Shown: one piece after another, positions 31,425-41,939 of the stretch
Layout: each line of letters begins with the position of its first letter
Position numbering within the stretch: the first letter of the stretch is position 1
Assembly (NCBI RefSeq): GCF_000497045.1
Contig: NW_015961991.1
Span: forward strand, 583,741 to 647,740
Length of the DNA stretch: 64,000 bases
DNA from: Kalmanozyma brasiliensis GHG001
Lineage: Eukaryota; Basidiomycota; Ustilaginomycetes; Ustilaginales
Direction of reading: 5' to 3'
Made by a program: the position numbers and the translations under genes
Notes under the pieces: generated by a model
Databases searched by the model: none
What the model was told of the DNA's origin: nothing
Seen by the model: the letters and a program-made list of their open reading frames with translations, nothing else

Positions 31425-33981
31425 TCAAGAAGATGGGTCCGGACAGTAGTCTGGAAAGCCGGAGGGATTACCAGCCCACTGCAAGATCGCGAACACGCGC
31501 AAACGAAAGAACGTAAAGAACGAGAGTCAGCATACGGAAACGATGAGCATGCATCACGTCTGTCGCGAAAGCTTTTGCACTCACCGTAGGGAAAGGGTGC
31601 TCCTTGCCCGCAGCGCCAAAGACGGCGAAGCTGAGAACGAAGATTACCAGCAGCGATCCGCCGTCCCACCCGGCGCCGACGACGTAGTTGAACTGCTTGA
31701 ACCATTTGGGGTGTCTCGTTCTGACCCAGGCCTGCGAGATGAGGCCGACGAGGATGGTGCTGAGGATGACGCAGTTCTGACCGGCGGTCATCCACGCCGA
31801 GTAGAGGAAGACGGTGGGCAGGACCAAGTCGGAGGTCTTGAAGCTCCCGATTCGAGGTACAAACCGGGTGAACGTCCAGTGGACCACTACGGCCGCAATA
31901 CCGATAAGCACCGCCATGGGGATCACAAAGTAAGGCGTACCGGGTCCGTACATGTACTTGGCCATGCTCCAGGTGACCGCACTGACGTTGAGCGATTGGT
32001 AGTATGCGCCAGACCACACGTAGCTGCCTGTGTTGGTGTGGAGAAGCTCGAACTTAGACGAGATGATCGTCGAGGCGATGGCATAGTTGAGGAACGCACC
32101 GAAGACCGTGCCGATCACCTGCGTGATGAACATCGCGCGTGGTGGCACTGTGATCGTACATAAGGAAGCAATGGATCAGTCCCGACGTTCAGATAAACGA
32201 TTCGCTGGGGAGAAATACATACCCTTCAAGTATTGACCCATCTTGAGATCGTTCGACAGATTGATGACCTGGGCGATGGTACTGTGCGACCAGGCGTAAA
32301 AGTAGAGGTTTGCCAACGGCATTCCTGGCGAGACGATGCCGCCGATCATCTTGGTCAGATTGTTGGTGCTGATTCCGTTACCAAGGAGCGCATACAGTAC
32401 ACCCGAGAAGGGCGCCACGATCGTCCCGAGCAACAGCGAGACAATGTACGAGTACCACGGCAACGTCGTCTCCTGCGTCAGTACCACAATGAGGCCGAAC
32501 ACAAATGAGATGGCGAGCAGGATCAGGTACCACCAATGCGGAGCCTCCTTGTACTTTTGCATCGCCTTCCAATGGCGGTCTGGCTGCGTCTTGTCCCTTG
32601 CCTGTCGCAAGCTCTTGAGGACGTCCTTGCCCCAGAAGAGCACGACGTGGGTGACGAGGGCTCCGATTGCCGCGTTTCGCATGAGCATGCCCCATGCGTA
32701 GGTGCCCGTAACGTTCGGGTATCCAACCGCCTCGAGCTTCTGTCGATCGAGAATGCCGTTGACAAAGACGGCGCTCTGGTTGTATTTCTTGCCATCGTCG
32801 GCAAAGATACTCGTTGACATGAAGGGGAAGGATTTGGCGTTCCAGACATTGCCGTAGTAGATGGCCGCCATGGCAACGTAGCAGACGGCATACCCGATCC
32901 AGCTGTTGGCTTGTTGGATGAGGGGGAGGGACAGTTGTGTCGACGTGATGTACTGCCAGTCGAGGCTAAGACTCAAGAGGCCCATGCCTTCGTTGGACTG
33001 CGCTCCGCCAAAGACGTTGGTGAGCGTCTGGGCGACGCTCTTGGGCGCATGCATACTCGCCAGGCAGGGGATCGACACCGAGTTGAGGGTCGGAAAGATG
33101 TAGGCGGGGAGGAACTCGTAGAGCCCCATTCCGGCGAAGCTCCACCAGAAGGCCTTGACACGCTTGGCGCTGAAGCTCTTGTCCCAGTGGAAGGCTTGGA
33201 AGAGATCGACGAGCGGAAGGGTCCCCCAGTAGACCATTTCAGCCGGGTAGACGAGAATAGGTCGCAGAATGCCGGCGAGACCATATCCGAACAAACCGAT
33301 GGACAGGACAGACAGGGCGGCTGTGGTGGTCGTCACCTTGATGTCTGGATAGAAGAGCTTCTGCGTTCCGAACACATCGCTGGAATGGGCACCGTTGGAA
33401 GCAGACGAAGCAGTGATGGCGGCAATAGCGTGTTCTTTCAGTCCAAAGGGTCCTGGATTGATGAAATGTACTGTAGCAATCAGCCAGGCCGGAAGCCTGT
33501 TGCCAAATCGTGAGGTGAGACTCGCTCGTGTGGGCAGGAATCGAGCCCAGGCGGTGCCGAGGACATAGATGATGATGGCCAAGAACGTTCCGCCAATGGT
33601 GACCTCGGTGGGTTTGAATCGATAGATCTGCGTCAGGACCGCTTGGAACGCTGCTCCAACCAGGCCCAGGGTGATGGAGCGGAAGGTGAAGCATGCATCA
33701 CCGTCGTCGCGGTCGTTGATAAGAAAGTCGGAGACATCGCGGCCGTTGCGAATGATGTGCTCGTCCGAGGAGCTGCGAACGCCCTCGCCTGCATCGTCGT
33801 GCGCAACGTAGGCTGGCTCGGTGACTTCGACCTTCTCATCGATCTTCTTGTCCTCGTCAATGGACGCAGCGGACGGTGTATCGGACAGAGGCGGGCTGCG
33901 TTCGATGGCATCCAAGATAGGCAGCTGCGAGAGCTCATCCTGGCTCTGGGCAGCGGCCGCTGTTGCCGAAGCTGACGACAT
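31425..33981 (-). CDS. OPT-family oligopeptide transporter, copy 2 (two introns)
   Basis: Exons are 32223-33981, 31585-32147 and 31425-31478. Introns are 32148-32222 (75 bp, phase 1, GTATGT...CACAG) and 31479-31584 (106 bp, phase 0, GTGAGT...TGCAG). The product has 791 residues from ATG 33981. The signature NPGPFGLKEHA and about 14-16 membrane segments mark an OPT proton/oligopeptide symporter. The last exon encodes WAGNPSGFPDYCPDPSS, matching copy 1. Most of the membrane part aligns residue by residue with copy 1, so the two arose by tandem duplication; the acidic N-tails differ more. The first intron is absent from copy 1, where MGQYLKIPPRTLFLTQ is continuous. Both may import peptides as a nitrogen source or small host- or soil-derived peptides. 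Confidence 0.92.
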
Positions 33982-36309
33982 GGTGCGTAGCCAAAGCAGA
34001 AGGAGGTAGAGACAAGCTGATGCGGGATCAAATATCAAAATACACTCAATCGTGCGCTGTTCTTATAGACAACGGAATGTCCTTCTCGTATATGCATGCG
34101 ACCGACGTCTTTCGGCTCAGGAAGCTTGTCTTTGAGCTCAACAATCCCACCAAAGGTAAAACTGCTCGAGCCTCGTCTTTGCAGCAGACCAAGTTACAGG
34201 ACCTATGCGGCGAATTCGCCGCGTATCATTTGACCAATGCGCACATTACACCATCTGACAATAGCGGCAAGCCATGTGAACAACATGGGGTCTGGCGGAT
34301 CACCGCCCCCGGGCCGACGGCTGGGGATGTTTCGGTCTACCAAGGGTGGCGGCGGCGGCGGCGGAAGGTGCCATTCCGACGTGTTGGGCCTCGTGCAACG
34401 CACGCTAGCCCGTTGGAGAACAATGAGCCCAACGCTCAAGCTGATTTCTGATTCGAAGAGGATGGAACGATATGCAGTCAAGATGGCGTGACAGGTGGGA
34501 GAAAGACTCGGCTGTCACACAAGGTAAAGATCGTTTCGAAACTGAAATGGAAGCTACGGCCTCGGAAAATTTGAGCTTCGAATTCATGCATCCGTGTGCT
34601 CGCTCGGCAGGTGTCGGCGAAGAGGGAGGAGGAACCGCTATTCGGCTGGGCATATGGGTAGCGCAAGAAGGTAGGGTGGCATGCTCCCGGTCCCATCGGC
34701 ATGGCGCCTTCCGTGCTCGAAACCCACGTGAGGAAAAGACGGCATCGCCCCACTCGCAAAAAATCAGCACTCAGTATCAGATCGTGCGCTTCAGTTTCGT
34801 CACATCACGATGGCATCATTGCCATGATCTCGGCTGCTCTGGCGTGTGGCTCTAACTGCAGCGCCTCGTCTGACTCACAGCCCAACGCTGCGGAGACCTG
34901 CCCCAAGTACCTGGCGCACTTGCGCTATCAGATCAACCTGAACCAAACCGGCGGCACCCCGAAAGCTAACCCTGTCGATCAACGCCTCCGTCCTTACCGA
35001 GCCTGGCCTGAGGAACGACTTCACCGAAGTCGACGCCTACAGCTGGGAGGGACACCGCGGTCAACGATGCGACTACTGGAGATTCATCTCCAATTGCTGT
35101 CCAACTGAGCGCGGTGCGGACCCCTTGTAATGATCATCACACGCCATCGAATCCCCGACTTCGTGTTGACGAGAGCCTTCCTTCGTGGCTGCCGTGGTCG
35201 TATGTGTGTGCCTGATCACGCCAGCGGACGAAGGAGTGATATTGTGTTGGCGTCGAGGCTCGGTGCATGGTCGACGATGTCGCGTAACGAAGCAAGTGTA
35301 TTAAATCTTTCTGACACTATTGTCTGGACTTCGCATTGCGCAAAAGCGCATCTTCAACTCTGTGAAGCTCGCTATTCAAGGCCTTAAAATGGATGAGCGA
35401 ATATAGACGGCATTCTATCCACAAACACCAACTAGCTGCGTTAATTACAGTATGGTCTGTTCTGTACGACGCTTTATGAATCTGTTTGAGCATTTCTTTG
35501 CTCCCATTTTGTTGTTGCTGATCGCAAAATGTCGCTCACAAATTGAATTTTTCGCAAAACGACCCAATGTCTTGAAGATTCGAACAGCGGATTCGCAGCT
35601 TAATCCTGACAAACTTGTCAAGTGATCTTGCTGGAACAGTCTGTGCGCCAAAAAAAACCTCTCAAGTCAGCAAAAGAAGGCGCCGACAAATGGCAAAAAG
35701 CAAAATTTCTTTCAGATTGTCACGAAACCCTGCACAAATGTGGATGCTTGACTTCAACTCTCTCGGACACGGTTGAAAGCTGATCCAGTGCGAAATTTTT
35801 GACAGCACGGGCATCAACTTTCAGACCGCAAATTGAACAGACAAGACACATTTTCAGTCGCTCTAGTGGACAACGAACTTATCGACTGACTTTGATGTGA
35901 GAAGGTCTGTTTAGGATCACAACGAAGCGAGTGGACGCTGAGACCGACCGCGGCTGCGGTCCCATCCGCAGCATGACAAGGTATTGAAAAGGGGGGGCTC
36001 GAAGATGCCGAAGGCCTCGGCTGCGGCCTCGGCCTTGCGGCGATGCGAGAGCTCACTGAACGCGGGTAGCTGTCTTGTTGAGAGAACAGAGCGAAGCGGG
36101 AGTACGTCCGCCCCGTCTGACATCTCTTGCGTCTCATCAGCTGCACTTAGCCTTGTGCGAATCATGCTCATGCCATGCGTGCATCCGACGAAGGTGTTTA
36201 CACTTTGCATTTGATGTAGACTCTATCGCAGAAGGGTCGTGGATGCTGTTGGCTGCTTCGTCATCCGCAGCGTCCATGGCATGGCGCGGTATTGTTTGTG
36301 ACGAAAACA
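33982..36309. other. Intergenic with broken coding-like stretch and AT-rich island
   Basis: About 2.3 kb between OPT copy 2 and the ELO gene. It contains a frame-disrupted cysteine-containing sequence (34824-35130) and a visibly AT-richer stretch (about 35280-35900) with no gene. The remainder shows nothing recognisable. Confidence 0.5.
34824..35130 (+). pseudogene. Possible decayed small secreted cysteine-containing protein
   Basis: From the ATG at 34824 one frame reads a hydrophobic start (MISAALACGSNC) and goes on to CPKYLAHLRYQINLN near 34945. From about 34955 that frame turns Arg-rich. The frame one base over then reads a plausible tail with a stop at 35128-35130: LTLSINASVLTEPGL, then SWEGHRGQRCDYW and FISNCCPTERGADPL. 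The two parts look like one protein broken by a frameshift, since no good intron could be placed between them. The real start, if any, may lie upstream. I do not recognise the family, so both the gene and its decay are tentative. I leave it as two pieces. Confidence 0.3.
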
Positions 36310-37573
36310 TCATTGCCTGCCCTTAGTATCAGCCGTCTTCTTCGCGTGACCGTTTGTCGCGGAGGGCTTTTGAAGGTAGGAGCGCATGAAGAAGTTGAAG
36401 AAGAGGGCGAGGAGCGGCTGTAGTGAAGAGCGAGACGGCGGAGAAGAAGGAGTCAGAACAGTCTGTCCACGGGTATTGTGCGGAGTCGCGTCGTTCTGGG
36501 CCGCCTGGCTACTTACAAACATGTACATGGTGTTGACGTGCAGCGCAATCTCTGCGCCGGTTGTCTGCATGCAGCTTGTTGGATCCGACGAGGCAGCTCG
36601 GCTGACGGCGTGTCGGAGAAGGGACTGCTCGCGCATGGCGCTCGACTGGTACCACGACGAGACCCGGTTGGCCTTGTAGCCCGCGGCCACCTTGGATGAG
36701 TTGAGCGTGGTGAGAAGGTAGAGGTTGGTGAGGAGGGTGCCGGATGCGATCTGTGCAATCTGCATTGTGGTGAGGTTGCGCTTGACGGCGCGGGGAAAGG
36801 GCCATCGCATGGCGGCGCAAAAGTAGTAGGTATACATCCAGGTATGAACAAAGCTGTTGAAGACGCAGAAGACTGAGGTGATAGAAGTGTGGAGAAGAGT
36901 CAGGGTCAGAGAAGAGCGAGCGAATGGAATGCGGAATGCGCAACAACTTACCCCACACAGGCTGACTCTGGTATCGATAGGCGACCCACATGCAGATGAT
37001 AGCGCCAGCATGGTGATACGACTGGAGATTGGAGACGCGCTTTCCCTTGAGGAGCAGGATGATCGAGTCGACGACCTCGTAGTACTTGCTGATGTAGAAG
37101 ATGTAAGCGTATTTGCCGAGGTGCGGGAAGTTGGTGGGCATTGAGCAGAGTGCCAGCTTGACGCCTTCGAAGCCTGCGCTCCTCCAGCCTTGGACGAAGA
37201 AGTCGACGACCAGAGGGAACATCATAGCCCAGGTCCAACCGCTGTAGACAGCCAGAGCAGCATTGTGAACGAGGACCAAGAATCGGAGGATCTTTGCCTG
37301 GAAACCTGGTGCTTTGGTATAGTCCTTGTTACCGTTCCTCTTGACGATGCCGTTCGCAGCATGAGCGATGATGTAGTAAGCGAGCGAGAATCCGAGTGGA
37401 AGCCAAGGGCTGAGGCTCTTGTAGAAGATTGCGCGTGGGAACACCTTGGCGAAGAGCTTGTCATCCTTCGGGTACTCCGGGTAGGGCGCCGAGAGCGTAT
37501 CCCACGGTGTCGACCCATGGAAAGAGGGATCGAAGGGATACGGCTTGGCCTTGAGACCGAAGAACGTCGACAT
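36310..37573 (-). CDS. ELO-family fatty acid elongase, two introns
   Basis: Exons are 36952-37573, 36517-36872 and 36310-36417. Introns are 36873-36951 (79 bp, phase 1) and 36418-36516 (99 bp, phase 0), with GTAAGT donors. The protein has 361 residues and about seven membrane segments. ELO marks are KYYEVVDS (164-171, equal to the KxxExxDT box), QSYHHAG (184-190, the histidine box), and NSFVHTWMYTYYF straight after the first splice. It should be the condensing enzyme of very-long-chain or polyunsaturated fatty acid elongation in the ER, joining malonyl-CoA to an acyl-CoA. The first histidine of HxxHH is Gln here, as in some PUFA-type elongases. The C-terminal tail is Lys-rich (HAKKTADTKG), possibly an ER-retention signal. 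Confidence 0.9.
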
Positions 37574-37920
37574 GACTGCGCGATCCAAGCGTGGGAACGA
37601 TGACAATGATGGTGGTGGTGGCTTCAAGCGGAAGATCCGACGATAGGGTTGATTCCAATTGTGGCGTGAGTTGTTCTTCTGATAACTAATGGAAAGGGTC
37701 CTTCCGAAGGATTGATCTTCCGCAAAACACGACTGCTTTTCTCCGCGGATACGCGTCTCACAAAGCAACGGATCGGAACAGATGCCGAGGCCCGGCAGCA
37801 GCTTTGTTAGCTCAAAATTGGCTAATCACACCGCTCTTCACATTTTCACACGCTCAAGCAAGCACTCTCGTGATAGTCATAAGAGTGTCACATTTGCTGA
37901 AGAGGATCGTGAGAACGTGC
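37574..37920. other. Intergenic between two minus-strand genes
   Basis: This 347-base gap is the promoter of the elongase gene and the 3' end of the racemase gene. Nothing else recognised. Confidence 0.55.
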
Positions 37921-39322
37921 TCAGAGCTTTGCCTTGGTCAATCCTTCTGGACGATCGGGCCCATCGACTGCATCGCTGCGATACAACTCGATGCGCTTCT
38001 TGCCGTCGCTGATGCCCAACTCCAACAGAATGTCATCCGTATGCTCGCCGGGTGTGAGCAGCATCTCGGCACTCTCCTCTTCCCACTCTCCGCCTGCACT
38101 CCCTGAAGGTGGTGTTGCCGGTGTCCGTGTCAATCTGGGCGCAGGAGATGGGATAACGGGGTTGCCATCCGAGACCGACTCTGCAGAGGCTGCCGGCAGC
38201 ACTCCCTGCAGTGCCGCCTCGTCTCGTGTCAGGACAGGCACCGTGCAGGCGTCGGTGCGGATGAAGTGGCGCTCCCATTCGGATCGAGGTAGCTGTGCGA
38301 AGCATGCGGCAAAGTAGCGCTGCAGTTCGGGCCACGTATCGCGGTCGTGCTGCGTGCTCGGCGATGGATGTTGGGTCCCTTGCGGTGCCTGCGGAAGCAC
38401 CTTGCGAAGGATGTCGAGCAACTCCTTGTAGAACTGGGGCTCGATCGCGCCTACGCTCATGTATCCGCCGTCCTTGCAGGCATATACGCCATACCAGGGA
38501 GCGCCTCCGTCCAGCGTGTTCCTGCCTCGCGTGTCGTCGGTGCCATCGCTGTGGATCGCTCCCCAGCTCGGATGTGAAAGGTAGCTCGACAGCAGCACGA
38601 ACGAGGAAACGTAGCGCGCGCCCGTCACCATGTCCGCTTCCACAATCTGTCCTTGCGAAGAGCGTGCTCGCTCCACAAGGGCAAGCAGGATACCTAGCAA
38701 ACAGATCATCGATCCGCCCGCAAAGTCTCCCAGCAGGTTCGACGGCGGCTGCGGCTTTCCGCCTGCGTTGCCGAGCATCGAGAGCACTCCGCTCAGTGCG
38801 ATGTAGTTGATGTCGTGTCCAGCCATGTTGGCGTATGGTCCCGTGCGTTGAAATCCTGTCAGGCGAGCAAAGATGAGGCCCTTGTTGATCTCCTTTTCGA
38901 AATCCGTCGGTCCCAGACCCAGTCGTTCCAGCACGCCAGGACGGAAAGGGTCAATGACGATATCCGCAGTCCGCACCAGCTGTGTGATGAGCGCATGGCC
39001 ATCCGCGCTCTTTGGCGAAACGGCGAACGAGCGTTTGCCGCGGCACAAGCTGTCAGGGTTCAGGCCAGTGCGTGTCTTGTCGATGCGGATCACGTCGGCT
39101 CCGAAGTCGGCCAGCACCATGCCTACGAAAGGACCAGGCGCCAGTCCCGAGAACTGTGCAGACGGCAGCAAACGCGGATGATGGCTCGGTCAGCCTCTGT
39201 TCAATCGAGCGGGGACGGATGATCGATCATCAACTTACTTCGACGACCTTGATGCCTGCCAGTGGCAAATTCGAGTTAGCATTGGGTTTGGGTGGCATAC
39301 CGCCGCCGCCGAAGGAGGACAT
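37921..39322 (-). CDS. Alpha-methylacyl-CoA racemase-like, peroxisomal (CaiB/BaiF family III)
   Basis: Exon 1 is 39239-39322 (28 codons), the intron 39154-39238 (85 bp, phase 0), exon 2 37921-39153. The product has 438 residues. LAGIKVVE joins FSGLAPGPFVGMVLADFGAD across the splice, as in all family III CoA-transferases. H141 in AGHDINYIALSG and D171 in LLGDFAGGSM are spaced 30 residues apart, as are the catalytic His and Asp of bacterial MCR, so racemase rather than CoA-transferase activity is favoured. It would convert R- to S-2-methylacyl-CoA so that branched fatty acids or bile-acid-like side chains can enter beta-oxidation. The last three residues, AKL, are a good PTS1 peroxisomal signal. 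A Pro/Ser-rich insert of about 40 residues lies near 370. A lipid-related neighbour is the elongase. Confidence 0.9.
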
Positions 39323-39631
39323 CTTGAGTGCTACGCCGGGTTGATATGGATGATGGTGGAGATGCGGAGACAAGGGGGCTCAATGTGGGGTAAGATGCCT
39401 TGAATCTCACCGGTCTCTTTTCCGGGCCGTGCTCAGGTTAGCGAGTTACACTTTTGCGAGCTCGATAACGCGGTCCATTTTCACATCGGCTCAACTGGAC
39501 CCTGAACATCGACCACACCAGACCAACACAAACCCGACTCACTCGCACAACCTATCCGACGAACAACTTCCTGACAAGATCAAAAGAGAAGCTGGAACTG
39601 CATTGCAAAACGGACACACCACTGACTCTAC
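39323..39631. other. Intergenic between two minus-strand genes
   Basis: This 309-base gap holds the racemase promoter and the 3' end of the oxidoreductase gene. A possible extra 3' exon of the latter is discussed under findings. Confidence 0.5.
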
Positions 39632-41176
39632 TTACTTGCTGTACAACGCCTTCTGCTCCTTCTCGTACTGGTTGTAGTCGATCACCTTGCCCTCCTTCCT
39701 CGATGTCTCGGAAGCAAACACCATCAAGTGACTCCTCAGCACGTCCTCTGGTGTCACACCCAGATGTTTCGCATCGTTCTCGGCGACAGCCTTGACGAAT
39801 GCCCTTGCCAAGCCGAGATCTCCGCCGCCGTGACCACCGCCCTCGTTCTCTGGCACCACGGTCCTCTTCTCCTGTGTGGCAAAGTCGAATACGGTGAACG
39901 TCTCCATGTTGCCGATCAGCTCGCCTCGAGTGCCCGAGATGCGCGTCGAACGGTTGCACACCACCTCGGTGAAGGCGACCATGGTGATGGTGGCTGTGGC
40001 TCCCGACTCGAACTCGATGTTGACCACCTGGTTGTCCGCCACGTCGTTCTGACCGTTGTAGACGCAGAGTCCGTACGGTCCCTCCTTGATGGCCTTGCCG
40101 ACGTTCTCGATGTCGACGACATCCGTGATGTGCTGAGCCCATCGCTCCGGGTCCGCTGCTGTGGACATCAGTGGCTCGAGGTAAATCTTCTTGGCGCTGA
40201 AGGGGCACTTGCTCTCGAACGAGCAGTCTGTGCATCGCGTCGCATCTCCCGCCTCCTTCGGCTTCTTGCTTGGCTTGAAGTGGGCGAGCGAGCCGAACGA
40301 TGACACCTTCTTGGGAGCATCCTTACCCATGTAGAACGAGAGGATGTCGAGATCGTGACAGCATTTGGCCATCAGCGAGAAGCTCGTCGTCGCCTCGTTC
40401 CTCCAGTTGCCGCGCACGTACGAGTGCGCAAAGTGCTGCCAGCCCACGGGCTCGATGTGCTGGATGTTGATGATATCGCCGAGCACACCCGACTCGAGCA
40501 CCTCCTTGACGGCGCGGTTGTATGGCGAGTAGCGCAGCACTAATGGTGAGAGCACAAAGTTTCGTGTGGCGAGAGTAAGTAGCTTGCCTCGAGCATAATG
40601 ACGAAATGCGGCGGACACTTACCATGACCGATACCGAAGATCTGATCAGTGCCTCGAACACTGTCCACCATGGTCACGCAGTCCTTGATCGAGTTTGCCA
40701 TGGGCCTGTTGCCAACAAGTTGATCGGTCGTCAGTTCCTGTGGATCTTGCTGTTCCGACATCGCAAGCGTCACTTACTTCTCGCAGAGGATGTGGTATCC
40801 AAGAGGAGCGAACACGCTCACCACCTCGGCGTGCGTGTCGTCCATCGTGCAGATAGCCACTGCATCGCAAATCTTGCCGGCTTCGGCGAAGCTCTTCCAG
40901 CCGTCGTACTGGTTCTCCTTGGGCACGCCGTGCACCTTGCTCATCTTCTCGCGGCGGAACTTCCACGGGTCGGCCACGGCAACGATCTTGCACAGCTCCG
41001 GGCTCTTTTCGGCGTATCTGTCATGGTCAACAAGACGAGCGAGAGGTCAGCGCCTGGTCTTTCCTCTTCGTGGTCGTTTGCAAGGATGTCCAGACTTACG
41101 CAGCATAAGCGCTACCACGCTGACCAGCGCCAATGATGGCCAGCGTGACTGGGCGGCTTGTTTCTCCAATCGACAT
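39632..41176 (-). CDS. Gfo/Idh/MocA-family NAD(P) oxidoreductase, three introns
   Basis: Exons are 41100-41176, 40778-41017, 40623-40705 and 39632-40539. Introns are 41018-41099 (82 bp), 40706-40777 (72 bp) and 40540-40622 (83 bp), phases 2, 2 and 1; all are GT-AG with GTAAGT. The product has 435 residues. The splices restore the Rossmann start (TLAIIGAGQRGSAYAAYAEK), the conserved EKPMA (LCEKPMANSI) and GHVLRYSPYN. The C-terminal half holds a Cys-rich insert CTDCSFESKCPFSAKKIY near 265, seen in one MocA branch, and CCHDLDILS. It would oxidise or reduce a sugar, inositol or related polyol; the substrate is unknown. The stop TAA lies within GTAAGT, so a longer spliced end is possible. Next to it lie a Zn2Cys6 regulator and a sugar transporter. 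Confidence 0.9.
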
Positions 41177-41939
41177 GTTTGCAGCTTCGAGGATGCGACT
41201 TTGACGTTGGTGTGGTTGGTTGTCGTGATGGTAGACGTGCAAACTTGGTCTCCGTCTGACGGGTACGGTTTTATTGATAGCCTTGTCCGACCAGCCACCT
41301 GCCACGGGCACAACGTCGAGGTTCAGGAACACACCTCGGCGACTTGTGCGGGGGAGCGGAGAGGAAAACCACACGATCCTGCGATAGGGTCCTCTTGTCC
41401 TCGCCGACGCCGAGCACTGATTTGAAATCCCTCAACGCTCACCCAACCCTCAGTCTAGCCCCACCGAGCTCGGTCCGATGTCACCGACCACTTTTGCTCG
41501 GCGCCGTCCCTTCCGTGCTGTCTCCCTCCCTCCCTCCCTCCTTGCCAATTTCCATCGCTCGCTGCCTCGTTCCTCATTCAGTAAGTCAATCGACGACTGT
41601 AGACTTATCTCTCAGCACTGCGCCTCACATGTCGCCGTTCGGTTCAACGCCTATCGCGACACTGTCCTTACCCCGCAGTCTGCGTCTAGGTTGCCGCGTC
41701 CACACCGATGCCTCGTGGTACCAAGTTCGCAACTCGATCAACGTCATCCACATCACCCTTCTGCTGCCATCTCACGGTCTTCTCGCTTTCAGGCAGGGTC
41801 TTGATCGATTCATGCTTCTCAGACCGACCGGACCGGCCTCCTTTGAGTACAGACAACTCTCACAGTCTTCTGAACAGCGTGACCCCACACTCAGAGCGCT
41901 TCAAGGGCGGCAAAGCAGTTGTTCCATTCCTTTTGCAGC
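41177..41939. other. Intergenic, MocA promoter region
   Basis: The 763 bases separate the MocA gene start from the regulator stop. They include a (TCCC)n tract. Small frames are not convincing. Confidence 0.55.
41523..41542. repeat. (TCCC)n microsatellite
   Basis: About five TCCC units in a row within the upstream region of the oxidoreductase gene. On the minus strand it is a purine-rich G tract; a role in transcription is possible but unsupported. Confidence 0.8.
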
